Assembly: GCA_013420905.1 (NCBI GenBank)
Contig: JAAXNY010000006.1
Span: 1,550,001-1,614,000 of the forward strand
Direction: 5' to 3'
Source of the DNA: Collybia mongolica
Taxonomy: Eukaryota > Basidiomycota > Agaricomycetes > Agaricales > Clitocybaceae
Length of the DNA stretch: 64,000 nucleotides
Under the pieces are notes generated by a model. The model worked only from the letters and a program-made list of their open reading frames with translations, was not told the origin of the DNA and searched no databases. The position numbers and the translations under genes were made by a program. Each line of letters opens with the position of its first letter. Positions within the stretch are counted from its first letter, which is position 1. Shown piece by piece: positions 11,101 to 23,331 of this stretch.

Positions 11101-13507
11101 CTAGTAGTTCGAGGACGTTAAACGTGAAATTGTGAACACTCCGATGATAACGACTGCAAGGGCGCCAATACTTGCGGGCAGGAGGAGATCCTTGGGGATA
11201 CCGAAGACTTCTTGTTCGATGGGCACAGGCACGGTAGGGACAGAGGGTGGTGGCGGTGGAGTGTAGACTGGGGGCTCGGGGATATAAGCTTCTGCCTTTT
11301 CGACTTCTTTCACCTCTTGCTGAGCAGCAGCGGTGACTTCTGCTGCCTTAGCTTCACTCTTGTCCGCGCCAGCCTCAACCCAACCCTTACCACCCTGAAC
11401 ATATAGCACAACACGGTCAGTGCCAGCGGCGCGCGCAATCTTGACGGCATCTGTTACGTCATTATCAGAGGTGATGAGAACACTGTCTCCATCCGCATCT
11501 GTGTACGACAGATGGAAGTCGATGGGGTCGGGGCGAGAGTCAGAGCTTTCAGTTGTCTCAAAATCGGTGAAGAATGGATCTGTTGCCAATTTCCCCGCCA
11601 CAATCTCCCTGAGATGTTCAACATCGTCATGTCGTGCCTGGAAACGGTGGGTTCGTCCACTCGGAGTGCGGAACTTGAAAACATAGGTCCCATCATCTGC
11701 TGGTGGAGGGCCAGTAACCGACGGAACAACGATGCCTTTCTTTCTGGGATAGCCCTCCAGAGCTGAGCTAGGTTCATCATCCATTACAGATGCAGAATCG
11801 TTAGGATGGACCTCCGAGTGAGGTGATTGTTGTAAATGACTAAGGTCGCGAAGAGACGGGAACGAGCGAATATCTGACGGGCCGTGGTGGGATCCCGACA
11901 TGATTGACTCCGTATCATCGTGTCCAATGGAGTCGAAAAAACGACCCCACATTGGACCTCCCTCTGTTTCGTTTACAGCGCTTTCGCCGCTCATAGCATT
12001 CATCTGGAGAAAGTGTCAAGAGATGTAGAATTGAGTGTTGACACCACTGACTTGTTCTAGGGTAGCGTAAGTCAACGTAAGAACATCAACAATGGCCACC
12101 AAACGACCATCGCTTTCTACAACGGGGAGGTTGAGATAATGCCCATCTATATAGACAGCCCGTCAGGAAGAATAAAACTAAATAAAACGACAAGACCATA
12201 CTGTGCATCTTCTTCAAAGCGTCATGGATGGTCATGGTAGGAGGAGCAGTGTCAGGGTGGGGAGTCATCACTCTAACCACACTACATCTACCAGCGTCCA
12301 ACCCTGCGGCAATCACACGCAAGACAACATCTTTGCTGGTGAAAATCCCCGCAATACGCGTTCCGCTCGTGAGGCCCGGGGACGCTGGATTAGCCCCTTC
12401 CATAACACATACTGCTGTTGTTCGTCTTTCCTTCATGAGTTTAGCAACCTCACGAACAGTAGTTTTGGGTCCGACTGTTGCGGGCTGCGTGCGTGAATCC
12501 ATGACGGAAGTCAGGTCTGGCAGTGCAGTCTTCTCGCGAAGTTTCTCGGCCCAAGCAAGCATCGCTGTTGCTTGAGGGTTTGATCCAACCGAACCAAGTT
12601 CGGATTGGACACCAGCCATGGCGCTGAAAAGTTGCTCAGACGCAGCGGAGCTACGTTCCACCTTGCCTAGAGCTTCATGGAAAACTTTGGTAATGTCGAG
12701 GAGCCCAACGACATTGCCGTCTTCATTACAAACAGGCTAAAGTGGCAAGTAGGTGAGTGATATTGAAAATTTAAATGATGTGATGGATCTCACCAAGTGT
12801 CTGAAATGTCTCGAAACCATAAGCTGTAATGCTTCTGTTGCACTAGTGGTATCGCGAGTGACCATTGGGTTTCGCGTCATAATTTGGTGAACAGGAGTAG
12901 TGTGTGGATCAAGTCCTTCCGCAGTGACCTATTATAGTTTCAGTAGAAGTCGACATAGGATGGAGGAAGTAAAAAAAATACCTACCCGGTAAGCTAGATC
13001 CTTGGCAGTGAAGATGCCACTCAAGCCTTCTTCGTCGTCAACAACAAGAACACAGTCAGTCCTTTTTGCAGCACAAAGCTGACTGGCTTCTGCGACGGTG
13101 ATGTTCTCGGGAACTGTCAAGGCAGGGCTCGGTCTAAGTGCAGCGACAGTACCCTTGGCAGCCGCTGGCTTCCCTCCACGCTTGGTAGTGCGTTGTCCCT
13201 GTGTGGTGGAGATTGTCCGCTTACGGGAGAGCTCAGACTCGATTTTCTTCCTTATCGCCTGGAAGTCATAAGGCTCTGTCAATCACAGAGCGGTAATATC
13301 AATACCTACCTCATCTCTCTTGGACTGTTTTTTCCGAGTCTCTGACACGGATCCCTGGTACGACAAAGAAGACATAGAAACTGAGACTGAACGAGGGTTA
13401 TGTCGAGGTAAGGGGGAAGTTGAACGTTCAGCAGGAAACGGAACTGGAGACGGTGCCAAGTTGCGGTGATGAGCGGGAGAGCTGGAGGGGACGGGTATAC
13501 GGGACAT
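11101..13507 (-). CDS. CBS-domain and PB1-domain protein with C-terminal membrane anchor (Mug70-like)
   Basis: A Ser/Pro-rich N-terminus (MSRIPVPSSSPAHHRN...) leads into two pairs of CBS domains: ITVAEASQLCAAKRTDCVLV with GIFTAKDLAYRV, HQIMTRNPMVTRDTTSATEA, then TTVREVAKLMKERRTTAVCV with GIFTSKDVVLRV and the fourth with VRVMTPHPDTAPPTMTIHDA. A PB1 domain follows (TYVFKFRTPSGRTHRFQARH to DNDVTDAVKIARAAG), which normally mediates protein pairing. A Pro/Glu-rich linker ends in one hydrophobic helix, LLLPASIGALAVVIIGVF, near the C-terminus. Four CBS + PB1 is the layout of the fungal Mug70 group. The ligand of the CBS domains (commonly an adenosine compound) is not shown by the sequence. About six exons; joins are straightforward. 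Confidence 0.88.
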
Positions 13508-13788
13508 TGACTGTCACAAGTTCAACCTTCATACTACATTTTCCCAAAAATAAATATTCAAATTATCTTCTGATGAGTTGATGGCTGTTTGCTCTCAGTG
13601 GCGGGACGTGTCGAACACGATGACCACGATATCTCCCTTGATACTCACTAACAGAATGAAGACAAAACGAAAGCCTTCAAACATTAAAATTGACAGTGTG
13701 TAATTAACATCCCAAGGACAATCTAATGGACAGCTCGTCTTTCAGAGGAATAACGTTCGCAACAATTGTTCTAAATACTACTTAGTCA

Positions 13789-14955
13789 CTACCTCCTCGG
13801 TGCTGCTCCTGCACCAGCAGCAGGCCCAGCAGGATTTGGCGCCAAAGTGCTCCCAGCAAATCTTCCAATTAACATCTGGGTCTTATCCCATACCATTGAA
13901 AGTGTGGGATTTCCCTGCTTTTGCACAAATCCGTTGATGTAGGTGGCTGTAGCGGCGAAGGCCTCGCGGGTAAACGCTGATTGGTAATAGCGTTGGCGCA
14001 AGAAATGCCCGTAAATAAGGGGAGAAAGGAGAGAGTTCCGGAACGTGATGGCTCCAAGGATGACACGAACAAAAATAGCGAGTTCTGTGTAGGCGACTAC
14101 TTTCATGGCTGTGTCGTAGTTGGCTGCACCACAATGCATGCATAAGTTCAAGAGGTTCAACAAAATAATGACACTGCCTCACTTTTAACCCAGACCTGTA
14201 ACCTCTTGGCGATAGGGTGGGGCTGAGGAGCTCCGCCTGCAGTGGATGGCGGTCCAGGGGGAAGAAATTGTGGCATCAAGGTTGTCCGCGTGAACGTCAG
14301 TGCGTGGAACAAAGAGAAGATTGTATAGGGAAGCAGTGTAACTGAAGTCCTTCATTGAGTAAAACTTAACGATCAAAAATACTGACACGCACTAGTTATG
14401 GGTTTGGAAGTGAACCAGAAGAAGGCGAGGATGAAATATTGGACATTCTGCGATTCTGGGTCAACATTGCATTCGAAAATAGTTCGGAAATCCAACCTCG
14501 TCAAGCATGGCACGTCTGATAAAGGCAGCATTGGGTTGGGGGTTCTGTAGAAAGTATGAGCTACTTAGACATGGTCCCTACGTTCTTGGTACGCACACCC
14601 AAGGATTTTCTAGGTGTTGATATGAAAGGATAAATAAGATGGCTTTAAAGGTGTTGAAATATGAGGACTAACTGGCAGACAATTGCATAGCTGATGAGAG
14701 CACCAGTGAAACTTGCTGTAGGGTGAATCAGGCTCGAGTCAGAGGCAGAATGAGAGCGTCAAACGTGCAAGCCTACCTTTATACCACCATACCGACACGG
14801 TCTTGAAAGTTATCCAGGCCAAAAAGCAACGCAAGGCTGAGGCTAGAAGAAGAAAATGGCCTGATGCCCATAGATAATGCTAGTAAGCTGAGTGAGCCCA
14901 ATAATCATATTTCGGAGCTATGGAAGTGACAAAAAAGTACCTGAGTGGTCGCCAT
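13789..14955 (-). CDS. TMEM33/Pom33-family ER and nuclear-envelope membrane protein
   Basis: Members of this family (yeast Pom33/Per33, human TMEM33) shape ER tubules and help distribute nuclear pores. Exon 1 encodes only MATTQ (start at 14955), followed by several short exons. Recognisable pieces are NPQPNAAFIRRAMLDE, NVDPESQNVQYFILAFFWF, the helix TLLPYTIFSLFHALTF, a Pro/Gly-rich loop, and the last exon LCMHCGAANYDTAMKVVAYT, AIFVRVILGAITFRNSLLSP, LIYGHFLRQRYYQS. The last exon holds the most conserved part of the family. The protein ends GAGAAPRR. Family assignment is firm; the choice between Pom33-like and Per33-like function is not possible from sequence. Confidence 0.85.
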
Positions 14956-15116
14956 TGAGAGCGAGAGGTGAAAAGAATAGTTGAAAAGAGAAAGCGATTA
15001 GCAGTGACGAAGAGTTTTGTGGACGTGCGCAAGGTGGGGAGCTGGTGTTCAACCCAACGTGTGTCACATCACGTGTAAAACGTCAAAACATGAAATAAGC
15101 CTAATGTATTACGTCA

Positions 15117-17007
15117 TCACCGACTCCATTGACCACCTGGCTTTCCCTTTCGATAAACCTCCTTGTCCACCTTTTTCCGCCCAACCGTCTCTATTCGTCG
15201 CTCCTTGCCCCGCCGCTCACTCCGGCTACCGACGTCGACGCTCTCCTCCACTAATTCTAACCCTTCATCATCCCCCTCGTCCTCGTTTCTGGGGCGTTTT
15301 CTCCCACTCCTTGGTGCTGTGCTCTGACTGCTCCCAATGTTCACGTTCACCCGTGGGGGTACCGAAAACCCGAATGCTTTACCCACTTTCGCGAGATCGA
15401 GGGTATTCACGTCGAAAATCTTCTTCAGTGAATAGGATGCGTAAGCTTGAAGATACGACCGGAACCCATCTTTTGCTGATTGGTGGAGAAAGTAGTTCTT
15501 TTGGAGTAATTTCTCCAACTATTCGCTGGCGTCAGCATGATTAAGAGAAATTATGCATCCAAACGCACCTGACTTTGAACGTTGGCGATCCGGTCGGCAG
15601 GGAAACTGAATTCGTTTAGTGGAACTTTGGCCTCTTTCAGATATCGCAGAAAGCCAAGTTCGCTTTCAAGCAAGAACAATAAGCTTTTTCCAACCTTCCC
15701 TGCGCGCGCTGTCCGGCCAACGCGATGGATGTAGTCGCGTGGATCGTCTGGTGGATCAAATTGGACAATCCAATCTACACGCGGGATGTCGAGGCCACGA
15801 GCAGCGACGTCTGTGCAGAGTAGGATACCTGATTCTGCATTAATAAATTCGAAGAATGTGTTGGTGCGCTTTTGCTGCTTTTGCTTTCCCTAGATGAGGA
15901 TATTTAGCCCTAACGAAAGTAAACACGCAAAGCATAAACATACATGTAGATCAAGAACGGGAACGTCGATATAATTTAGTAGTTCACCATGATATTTTAC
16001 AGAATTACAACTTGAAAAGAAAACGATGACTTTCTTCTTCAAATTCTTCTTGAGGAATGTAAACAAGAGGAGAAATCGTCGGTCCGAAGGACAGACAACG
16101 TAGCCTTGAGAGAGTGTTGATACAGTGCTAGTCGTCTCTTCTTTGTCCACATCGACGTGTACAGGTCCTGGACGTAACGATATTCGAGCTAGATCCGTGA
16201 CCTTCGTTGTCTGCGTCGCGGAGAAGAGCATAGACTGGCGATTATCTGTACAGCAAGATAAAGGGGATTAACTGTGTACTAAAATAAAAAAGACTAACCG
16301 TTGGGAAGAATGTTAATGATCCGCTTCATCTCTTCTTCGAAACCCACTTCTAATATTCGGTCGGCCTCGTCAATGACCAATGCCTTCAGGTTTCGAAACA
16401 CAAAGCCTTTCGTGTCCTTTGGAAACATGCCCTCAGACTCCAGCCAAAGTTGGCCAACGTTGAAAACACACCTGCAAGTGATCAAGTAACCTGCCAGGCG
16501 TCGCCACCAAGAGATTAACACCTTTACCCAGCTTTTCCGCTTCTGCCCTCCTGTTCGCCCCCCCGATAACAATTCCGAAAGTCTGAGAGTGGTGTGCCAT
16601 CAAGTCTTTGGCGACGCCGAATATCTGTAGCGCCAACTCCCGCGTGGGCGAGACGATAATAATTCCTGTTCCTGAGTTCATTTTTATCTCAATATAGGTT
16701 AGTCTGAAGAAGAAAAAAATTGACTCTCACCATTCAGAGGTTTGAATTTAAGTCTATGAAGCAGCTCTACCGCAGGTATGAGGAATGCAAGAGTTTTGCC
16801 TGAACCCGTCCGCGCAGCACCAAGGACATCCTTTCCTGCCAGTAATAAGGGTATTGATTTCGCCTGGACGGGGGTCATTGTAGATAGTCCCATCTCCTTC
16901 AATGCTCTGTTCGTTTGTTCCGACAGTTCCAATGTCGAGAAAGGTTGCCGTCCTGGTACACTCTCCGGCACTGCAGTGGGTATTGACACATCCTCAGCTG
17001 TCATCAT
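15117..17007 (-). CDS. HAS1: DEAD-box ATP-dependent RNA helicase HAS1 (DDX18)
   Basis: Has1 unwinds pre-rRNA and U14 snoRNA contacts in both 40S and 60S ribosome assembly in the nucleolus. All helicase motifs are visible: Q motif near [17 protein letters not shown], Walker [93 protein letters not shown] and [12 protein letters not shown]. The family-specific C-terminal part [20 protein letters not shown] and [20 protein letters not shown] follows, then a basic/acidic tail. VIDEAD with R in place of the usual residue after D fits DEAD-box Has1 proteins. The start at 17007 (MMTAEDV) has no upstream ATG in frame, and faces the PTH2-B start 140 bases away, a shared bidirectional promoter. Confidence 0.93.
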
Positions 17008-17147
17008 TTGAGATTGACGGGATTTGGTCGGGCTAACGTAGGGTGTGTACTCTAAGTTCTCAAGAGGGAAGAAATTGTGATTTGCCTTTGAGAGCAGTGA
17101 TCAAAGTGTACTTGGTAAATCAAAAAATAATCTTTCGGGAATTGCCG

Positions 17148-18179
17148 ATGCAACGCTTCATGACATCCTCAAACGCGAATTCACTGTCTGGGCACCGTAC
17201 GTGGTTTATTCCATTATTGTCCTCTTTCTCATTCTCTTCTTCCCCAGTCGTTTCTGGGCTACTCCTATCTTTAACCTCATTGGGCCTTGGCTTCTATCTT
17301 GGATCGCAGCGATCAAACACTGATGCGCCCATACCATCTGTAAGGCAAGAACGACCGCAACCCCCGCAGTACTATACCACGGTCGAGAAAACACAGAGAA
17401 GCGACATTGAAGACGAGGATGAAGATGAGGATGAAGAACTGGCAGACGGAGATCTTGCCGCGGTTCGAGCTGGCCTCTCAGAACAATGCAAACTTGTACG
17501 GCTCTTTTTCGTCACAACGTCAAATTCCTACCCATAAAAAAATACATTTGGAACTCCAAAGGTCCTTGTCGTCAGGACAGACTTAAAAATGACACCAGGA
17601 AAAGTAGCTGCTCAGTAAGTCGCGAATACATGATGGTTTCTCTCAAAAATATAACATTAATATCTATACCAGGTGTGGGTGAGTATTGTATTTACCAAAC
17701 GGGTTTGCCTGCTCCCCTGTAATTCCCTACCTAGGCACGCGACACTGGCCTGCTATAAAGCTCTTGTCAAAAAGAATCCAAAGGTATAATATTGATTTCC
17801 CTGTTCAAGACATCAAGCTGATGAAATCGAAAGCTTGTTCGGCATTGGGAGCAAACTGGGTAAAATTGATTGTACCATACCTATCAGGTTCTATCTCACC
17901 TCTAAAACACATTAATATCCAGGCAAGCCAAAATAGCCCTGAAGGCCACATCTGAGGATCACCTTCTGGAGTTGGAAGCCGTTGCAAAGAGTTTGAACCT
18001 ATGCGCGCGCTCTATACAAGATCTGTACGTTTCGTTATATACACGGTAGGGTAATTATTAACAAGTCATATAAAAGTGGACGAACACAGGTTATGGAGGG
18101 ATCGCGAACTGTGCTCGGCATTGGACCAGCACCCACAAACCTAATCAACGAAGTAACTGGCAAGTTACGGCTGTTGTGA
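17148..18179 (+). CDS. PTH2: Peptidyl-tRNA hydrolase 2 paralogue B (membrane-anchored)
   Basis: This is the second PTH2 gene of the window and probably the conserved housekeeping copy. After [16 protein letters not shown] and a 51-base intron comes a hydrophobic anchor ([15 protein letters not shown]), an acidic linker ([16 protein letters not shown]) and the core: [91 protein letters not shown] and KLRLL. Cys-Gly of AAQ-CG-HA is encoded by a six-base micro-exon at 17673-17678. The normal GPxP...VTGxL ending is intact, unlike paralogue A. An in-frame alternative start exists at 17160. It shares a 140-base divergent promoter with HAS1. Confidence 0.9.
17673..17678 (+). other. Six-base micro-exon of PTH2-B
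   Basis: ATACCAG|GTGTGG|GTGAGT supplies the bases that join GCT CA to G CAC GCG and restore AAQCGHA. It sits at the same codon and phase as the micro-exon of PTH2-A. Confidence 0.85.
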
Positions 18180-18329
18180 CTACCGTAATGATTATCTCCT
18201 GGACTTCAATGTGATAATTGTGATTTCTGGTGATACAATCTAATCGACTAGTGGATACAGTTGAAATGTATGGTAGTGTTACATTTTGTTCTCCCCTCCT
18301 CCCTTGGCTATATGCGCACCAATCCCTTT

Positions 18330-18937
18330 CTAACAACGTTCACAGTCAGGTTGGTGGTCGTGGTCGTCATGGTCACCTCGACCGCCAGCTCCACCGCCTC
18401 TTGCGGAACCACTATGAGCATCTCCTCCGTCGCCCGCATTGCCTGTGTCGCATCTGTCATTAGCACGCTCTGATAATCCCGTGAAATTGTTCTTGCCTGA
18501 AAAGAGGTTGATGAGGCCTGGCGACCCACCATTCACAGATCCGCCTGGTGAGTTTCCACCAACGCCAGTGTAAGCATTGCCGTTATTGCCCGGGCCGTCA
18601 TGTCCTTTACGGCCAGAGCCGCCTTCTGACTTCCCACCAACTGCATCTCCAGAATAAGCCGGACCACCATTCCCAGCGTTGTCTAACGTAATGCATCAGT
18701 AATATTTGAAATGCTCAGGCGCATCAAACACATACTGGAAAACGCATTGAGCAAACCGCCTCGAAGGAGACCGCCACCCCCGCGATACGGATTGCTGTTA
18801 ACGGATCCACCGGGAGATTGACCCCCTGGTCCAGTATAAGCATTATTGTTGTTGTTCTCTACCGGAACGGCGAGACCGAGGCTTATGTGAACGGCAACGA
18901 GGATGAAGGCGAGTCGGATGGAGGAGAACGTAGTCAT
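18330..18937 (-). CDS. Small secreted Gly/Asn-rich protein with His/Asp/Cys tail
   Basis: No family is recognised. Two exons give about 170 residues. The N-terminus (MTTFSSIRLAFILVAVHISLGLA then VPVE) is a clear signal peptide with likely cleavage after GLA. The mature part is rich in Gly, Asn and Ser and holds two near-identical units, NAYTGPGGQSPGGSVN and NAYTGVGGNSPGGSVN. A short motif PGLINLFSGKNNFTGLSERA follows, then Cys-Asp and a Gly/Asp/His tail ending GDHDDHDHQPDCERC. The intron near 18682-18733 joins in frame (FS|NNAGNGG). A TATAAAG box lies at about 19059-19065 on the minus strand. The His/Asp/Cys end could bind metal; that is inference. Confidence 0.75.
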
Positions 18938-19337
18938 GATGATATAGATAGTAATGTATTAATGATGGAATATAGTATATGTTTGGAATAGAATTTGTGC
19001 TAGGTTATGATGATGGTGGAAAGGAGAGATGGTCTAGGGAAACAGCGGACGAAAGACGCGCTTTATACCCTTGGGGGGCTGACGCTCTCCATGTTATGCG
19101 GTATTTGTTTCGAAGCGCGTCGCGTCAGTCACGTGGGCATACGCCATCACGAATTGCAATTGTAAATCGGGCCGAAATCCAATATTCAAATCTGTTGGAG
19201 CTGAGTTGCACCAACTGACTATTCCACATATTCTGCGTCACTGAAGCATGCATGGCTTATATACGGTACGCGGTGACTGCACCATATAATTTTATACATT
19301 AGCCTTCTCCAGCACTATCCACCCACCTTAACACACA
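18938..19337. promoter_or_regulatory. Divergent promoter region (secreted protein / Mpv17-family gene)
   Basis: This 400-base gap lies between two divergent starts. GGGTATAAAGCGCG on the minus strand near 19059-19070 is a good TATA box for the secreted-protein gene. The plus side has an AT-rich stretch ATATAATTTTATACA near 19284-19300, just upstream of the Mpv17-family start. Confidence 0.6.
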
Positions 19338-20270
19338 ATGGCTAGTCTGTCCATAGCTCGTGCTTACCAGCATTCATTCGACACCCACCCAAACATAACC
19401 CTCGCTATCACTGGCGGATGCCTCAACTCTCTAGGAGACTTTGTGGCCCAGGTTACCGAGAAAACGGTGCGCTCTCATTTATATCCAATGTGCATTCCTG
19501 AGCCTGACATTCCTTATCAGTGGGGTCGAAGAGAACACGATCAATACCAACAATACGACTTTCCACGCACTCTCCGTTTCTTCTGCTTCGGTTTCGCTAT
19601 CAGTTCGTCAACATCAAGTAATATTGGGTGCCGACGCTAATCCACCATATAGGCCCCTTTCTGGGACGGTGGAATTACCTTCTGGAAAGTCGCTTCCCTC
19701 TACGCTCTGTCTCAGGATCTGGAAAGGTCAGCATCAGGGCGCTGTCGAAGAGGGTCGCATGTGATCAGCTTGTAATGTGGGCACCAATTTAACTTCCCCC
19801 TATTGTCGTTAACGCGCTTCACTGCAGGGCACCAATCGGCGTATGTCATGTTCAATAGTTTACTTCGGGATTCATTGACGATAGACTCTTCCAGCTTGTT
19901 CTTTTTCTTGGCTCCATGGGTGTCATGGAAGGCAGAGATACAGGGCAAATCAAAGAAAAAGTAAAGGATCTGTACAAGCCCGCTTTAGTGACAAACTGGA
20001 AAGTGTGGCCAGCTGCGCAGGTGAGGCTGAGCTTTGAACTTCTACATGGGTAGATACTTATATAGCTTGTAGCTCGTCAATTTCCGATACATGCCTCTGC
20101 CTTATCGAGTACCATTTCAGTCCGGCTGTGGTGTGTTCTGGACTCTTTATCTTTCCCTACTGAATTCCAGGTATGTTTGTCTCCCTCGATTTTCATCACC
20201 CTCTGACAATACTTCTAGCGAGGATAAAAAACAGGACCGAAACGCAGCTTTGCGACGAACAATCTCTTAA
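19338..20270 (+). CDS. Mpv17/PMP22/SYM1-family membrane protein
   Basis: Sym1/Mpv17 proteins are four-helix proteins, usually of the mitochondrial inner membrane, with a channel-like role under metabolic stress. The first exon gives MASLSIARAYQHSFDTHPN, ITLAITGGCLNSLGDFVAQ. Then come YDFPRTLRFFCFGFAIS, GPFLGRWNYLLESRFPLRS, CDQLVMAPIG, a hydrophobic exon ending FLFLGSMGVMEGRD, and the signature block ALVTNWKVWPAAQLVNFRYM with PLPYRVPFQSGCGVFWTLYL. The end is RTIS before TAA at 20268-20270. About seven exons. Family placement is firm; mitochondrial versus peroxisomal location cannot be decided. Confidence 0.88.
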
Positions 20271-20414
20271 TCGAACCATTCAACTCTTAAAATCCCTCGA
20301 TCCCCCAGCCTTAAGTAATTAGCTTTTTGAGTAAATCCCAACAATCATACTATCATAACTCATACATATAGAAGCCATTGTCACAACAATATCTATTATA
20401 ATACATATACGTGT

Positions 20415-23331
20415 TCATGATGCGCCATACTTGTGTTTGAAGTAAGCCGGTGGTAAACTGGACAGTACGTCTACGAGAGGGCGTTCAACCACAACCAACT
20501 CCCCAGAATCCAAAAAGTCTACAAAAAGTATTGGCCGATAATGGGTTATCATTTTAAACTCTGTGGCCAGTTCTTCAGTTGAAGGAAATGGTGGGACAGA
20601 AACCTTCGCGCTTTCCCTCCGCCGCTTCTTGGTATAACCAGCGCCAGTCGAGTAATTTAACGATAACTTACACATCCAGGTTGAACCCCAGAACAGGGCA
20701 TACCTCAATTTTGAGCTTCGGTCCGCAGGTGGAGAATGAACAGGCTCGAATGTTACACCCAACACAGGGTCATGTGCATGTGTGAAGCGCTTGGGAAGGT
20801 TATCACAAAGCTCCTTGCCCCAGGCAGGGAATTGGCGAGATTCGACATTGTAGACTTGGAGGGTGTTGTCGGGGAAGGCCATTATCAGAATGTTGGAGTT
20901 GGCAGGGTCGAAGGATAAGAGTTGGGCCGGTTTAGAAAATGAAGGTAAAACACTGTGATGCTACACAACATCGTCAGATACATGATCAAACTACACCTTG
21001 TCCGGATGACTTACTTGTATGGAATCGAGGTTGAATATGTGCGTCTGTGCTCGATCATCTGAGGTAGCAAGCCACTGTCCGTCCGGGCTGATGGATACGC
21101 GGAGAACGGTGACAACCTTGAAAGCCACTGGGACATCCCGGTCTTCGCTGTCGCTTCCCTTGGCGAGGTCAGTGTCTGCCATTTCAATATCATTATCTGC
21201 CGCCCTTCCCTTCACAACACGATTACGAATGACGGAATCGTGCATGCGGTGATGATCAAAGGTGCGAAGTACACGAGGCTTCTCCCCACTAAGATCGATG
21301 ATAACAATGTACGATGATATCGCAGTGGACATCACGAGCTTAGAGGAATCCGGGGTGAACTGGAACGCAACTGCACCTGTCGATGTGGTTGATTCTGGTA
21401 ATTGGGCCCGCAATGTAGAAGAGAAATCTCGTATCCGTTTCGGACTGAGCTGTCCCTTGCTCTAGAGGATAAAGTCAACAAAAATTCTGCGGGGTTGAGT
21501 TGTATTACTTACATCTGTATTAAGGGAGAATAATTTTACCTCATACAAATCGGAGACCGCTAGCCATCTCCCATCGTCAGATATCCTACTTGCAGTCAAA
21601 TTGGTGTGAACATTGAAATCCATTTCAAGAGCTTTTTCCCAATCCACAGTGTTTTTAGTATCATCTGGTAAAGTCTGAGTATCATCGTCGACCGAGGACG
21701 ACAATTTCTGTGGAATTCTCCAGACAGTTAACCCAGAATCATGCAAACAGTACACCAGTCTTGTCGACCGTGTAACCTGGACAGCCGAAGTACAGGATGG
21801 GCCGGTGGTGTATGCCAGCCTTCTGTGATAAGAGTCCTCGAACGTACAGTCTACGCTGGTGAGTAGAGGGTTGGTAACCTTTACGATAGTGGTGGATGGA
21901 AGCGCGGCGGGTGTCAGAACTACGGACATATCGAGACCTCCGGAAGCAATTATTGGAGCTACGTCTATGGGGAATTGTGTCTTATACGGCGCAGGGAGAG
22001 GAGTATATGGAGGCCAGGTGGCAAGTGCTCGAACGTCGTGAGAGTGCATTCTCCGCGAACAAGTCTGCACCCATCGACCAGATGAACTTGCAAACGAATT
22101 TTCCCGTTGATCTGCGGCAACTGTTTTGATGACTGAGAACTGAACTGTTTTCTGGTCAACGCCGGAAGTCATAACGGTTTTTCCCTCCTGATTTCGGGTG
22201 ATGAGGGAAAAGAATAAGGGAAGGAAAGACAACCTACTGGGCCAATAGTTAGACAGAGGACGTCCGCGCCATGTCCCTGGAAGCTCTGCAATAGTGTACA
22301 AGTCCGCGACTCCCAAAACTTCACCATGCCTAAAGAGTCTCCAGAAATGATCGTTCCATCTCTAGGTAATTACTAGTTAATCCATTATAACCATTAGAGG
22401 ATTTGTAAAACCAACCCAAGAACGCCCACAGTCCACACCAGGGTCCGCTCCCCTCTTATTTTGTCTGTACCCATCCGATCAATGACCCGGCCAGTTTTGA
22501 CATCCCATTTCCGAACACTACTGTCTGAACCACCTGTGACTAGCCAAGCATCATCCCATTCATCCTCGTCGTCATCCTCATCGCTGGACTCATTGATAAG
22601 GGTAGAATTTGTGCGCTGTCGCGGCCGTGGTGGGCCCCATGCAATGCTGAGAACTCGACATTTTACTCGATCAAACCGACGGCAGTGGATCAATGTGTCG
22701 TTTGCCAGGGATATTAGACGGACTGTCCCATCTTCGCACCCAAGAGCCAGGAGACTGGATGTAGCATTGGCAGCCATGCACCAGATAGATCCCCCTTGAG
22801 AGCTAACGGTTCTCTATGCTGCATCAGAGTGTGAACCGTACTTTGAGGGATGACCCTAAACTGACTCGAACAGAACCCCGATCCATATCCCATTCCAATA
22901 ACTCGCTGCCCCCGCCAGAGCTGAAGAGACGCAGGTCTGCGCAAGCTGGGACATCGTTGGATGTAAAATCGTCCGGATAACGTATTACAAAAATCAGAGA
23001 ATCTACTTTAGATGGGTGTAGTCCGGGTAATGTCTAAGCAGAGGTCAGTGTAGGGTTTATTATCAAGAAATATCGCTCCACTGACTTTTCTGACCACCCA
23101 AGCCTGTGAGGATTGGATATCGCGGTCACCGCCAGCCCACTCACAGAGATCAATATTCCCATTGGCATGTCCCACCGCGAGGGTTCCAAATTTCAGTTGT
23201 TTTCGCAAGGTCGCTTGTTTACCCTTGGTCGAAGGAAGAACCAACGGAGGGAAAGCGAGTGCAGTTATTGCCGAGGGTGTATAATCAACGAATCTGCATC
23301 GATGAACAGCAATCGTGGATGGTTCTACCAT
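20415..23331 (-). CDS. UTP4: WD40-repeat protein UTP4 (t-UTP, U3 snoRNP)
   Basis: Utp4 is part of the t-UTP/UtpA subcomplex that couples rDNA transcription to 18S processing. The N-terminus VHRCRFVDYTPSAITALAFP is highly characteristic. WD repeats follow: KFGTLAVGHANGNIDLCEW, RPADLRLFSSGGGSELLEWD-like ADLRLFSSGGGSELLEWD, SLLALGCEDGTVRLISLAND, WLVTGGSDSSVRKWDVKTGR, TIISGDSLGMVKFWE, and a second propeller from about IIASGGLDMSVVLTPAAL through WLATSDDRAQTHIFNLDS to LIMAFPDNTLQVYNVESR. The C-terminal part ends FKHKYGAS. Many short exons. The start at 23331 (MVEPSTIAVHR) is preferred over a longer frame because homologues begin close to VHRCRF. Confidence 0.9.

Noticed and set aside
1..17007. Functional link between the Ulp1 protease and other genes as a cluster
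   Set aside because: Neighbours are unrelated housekeeping genes; proximity looks accidental.
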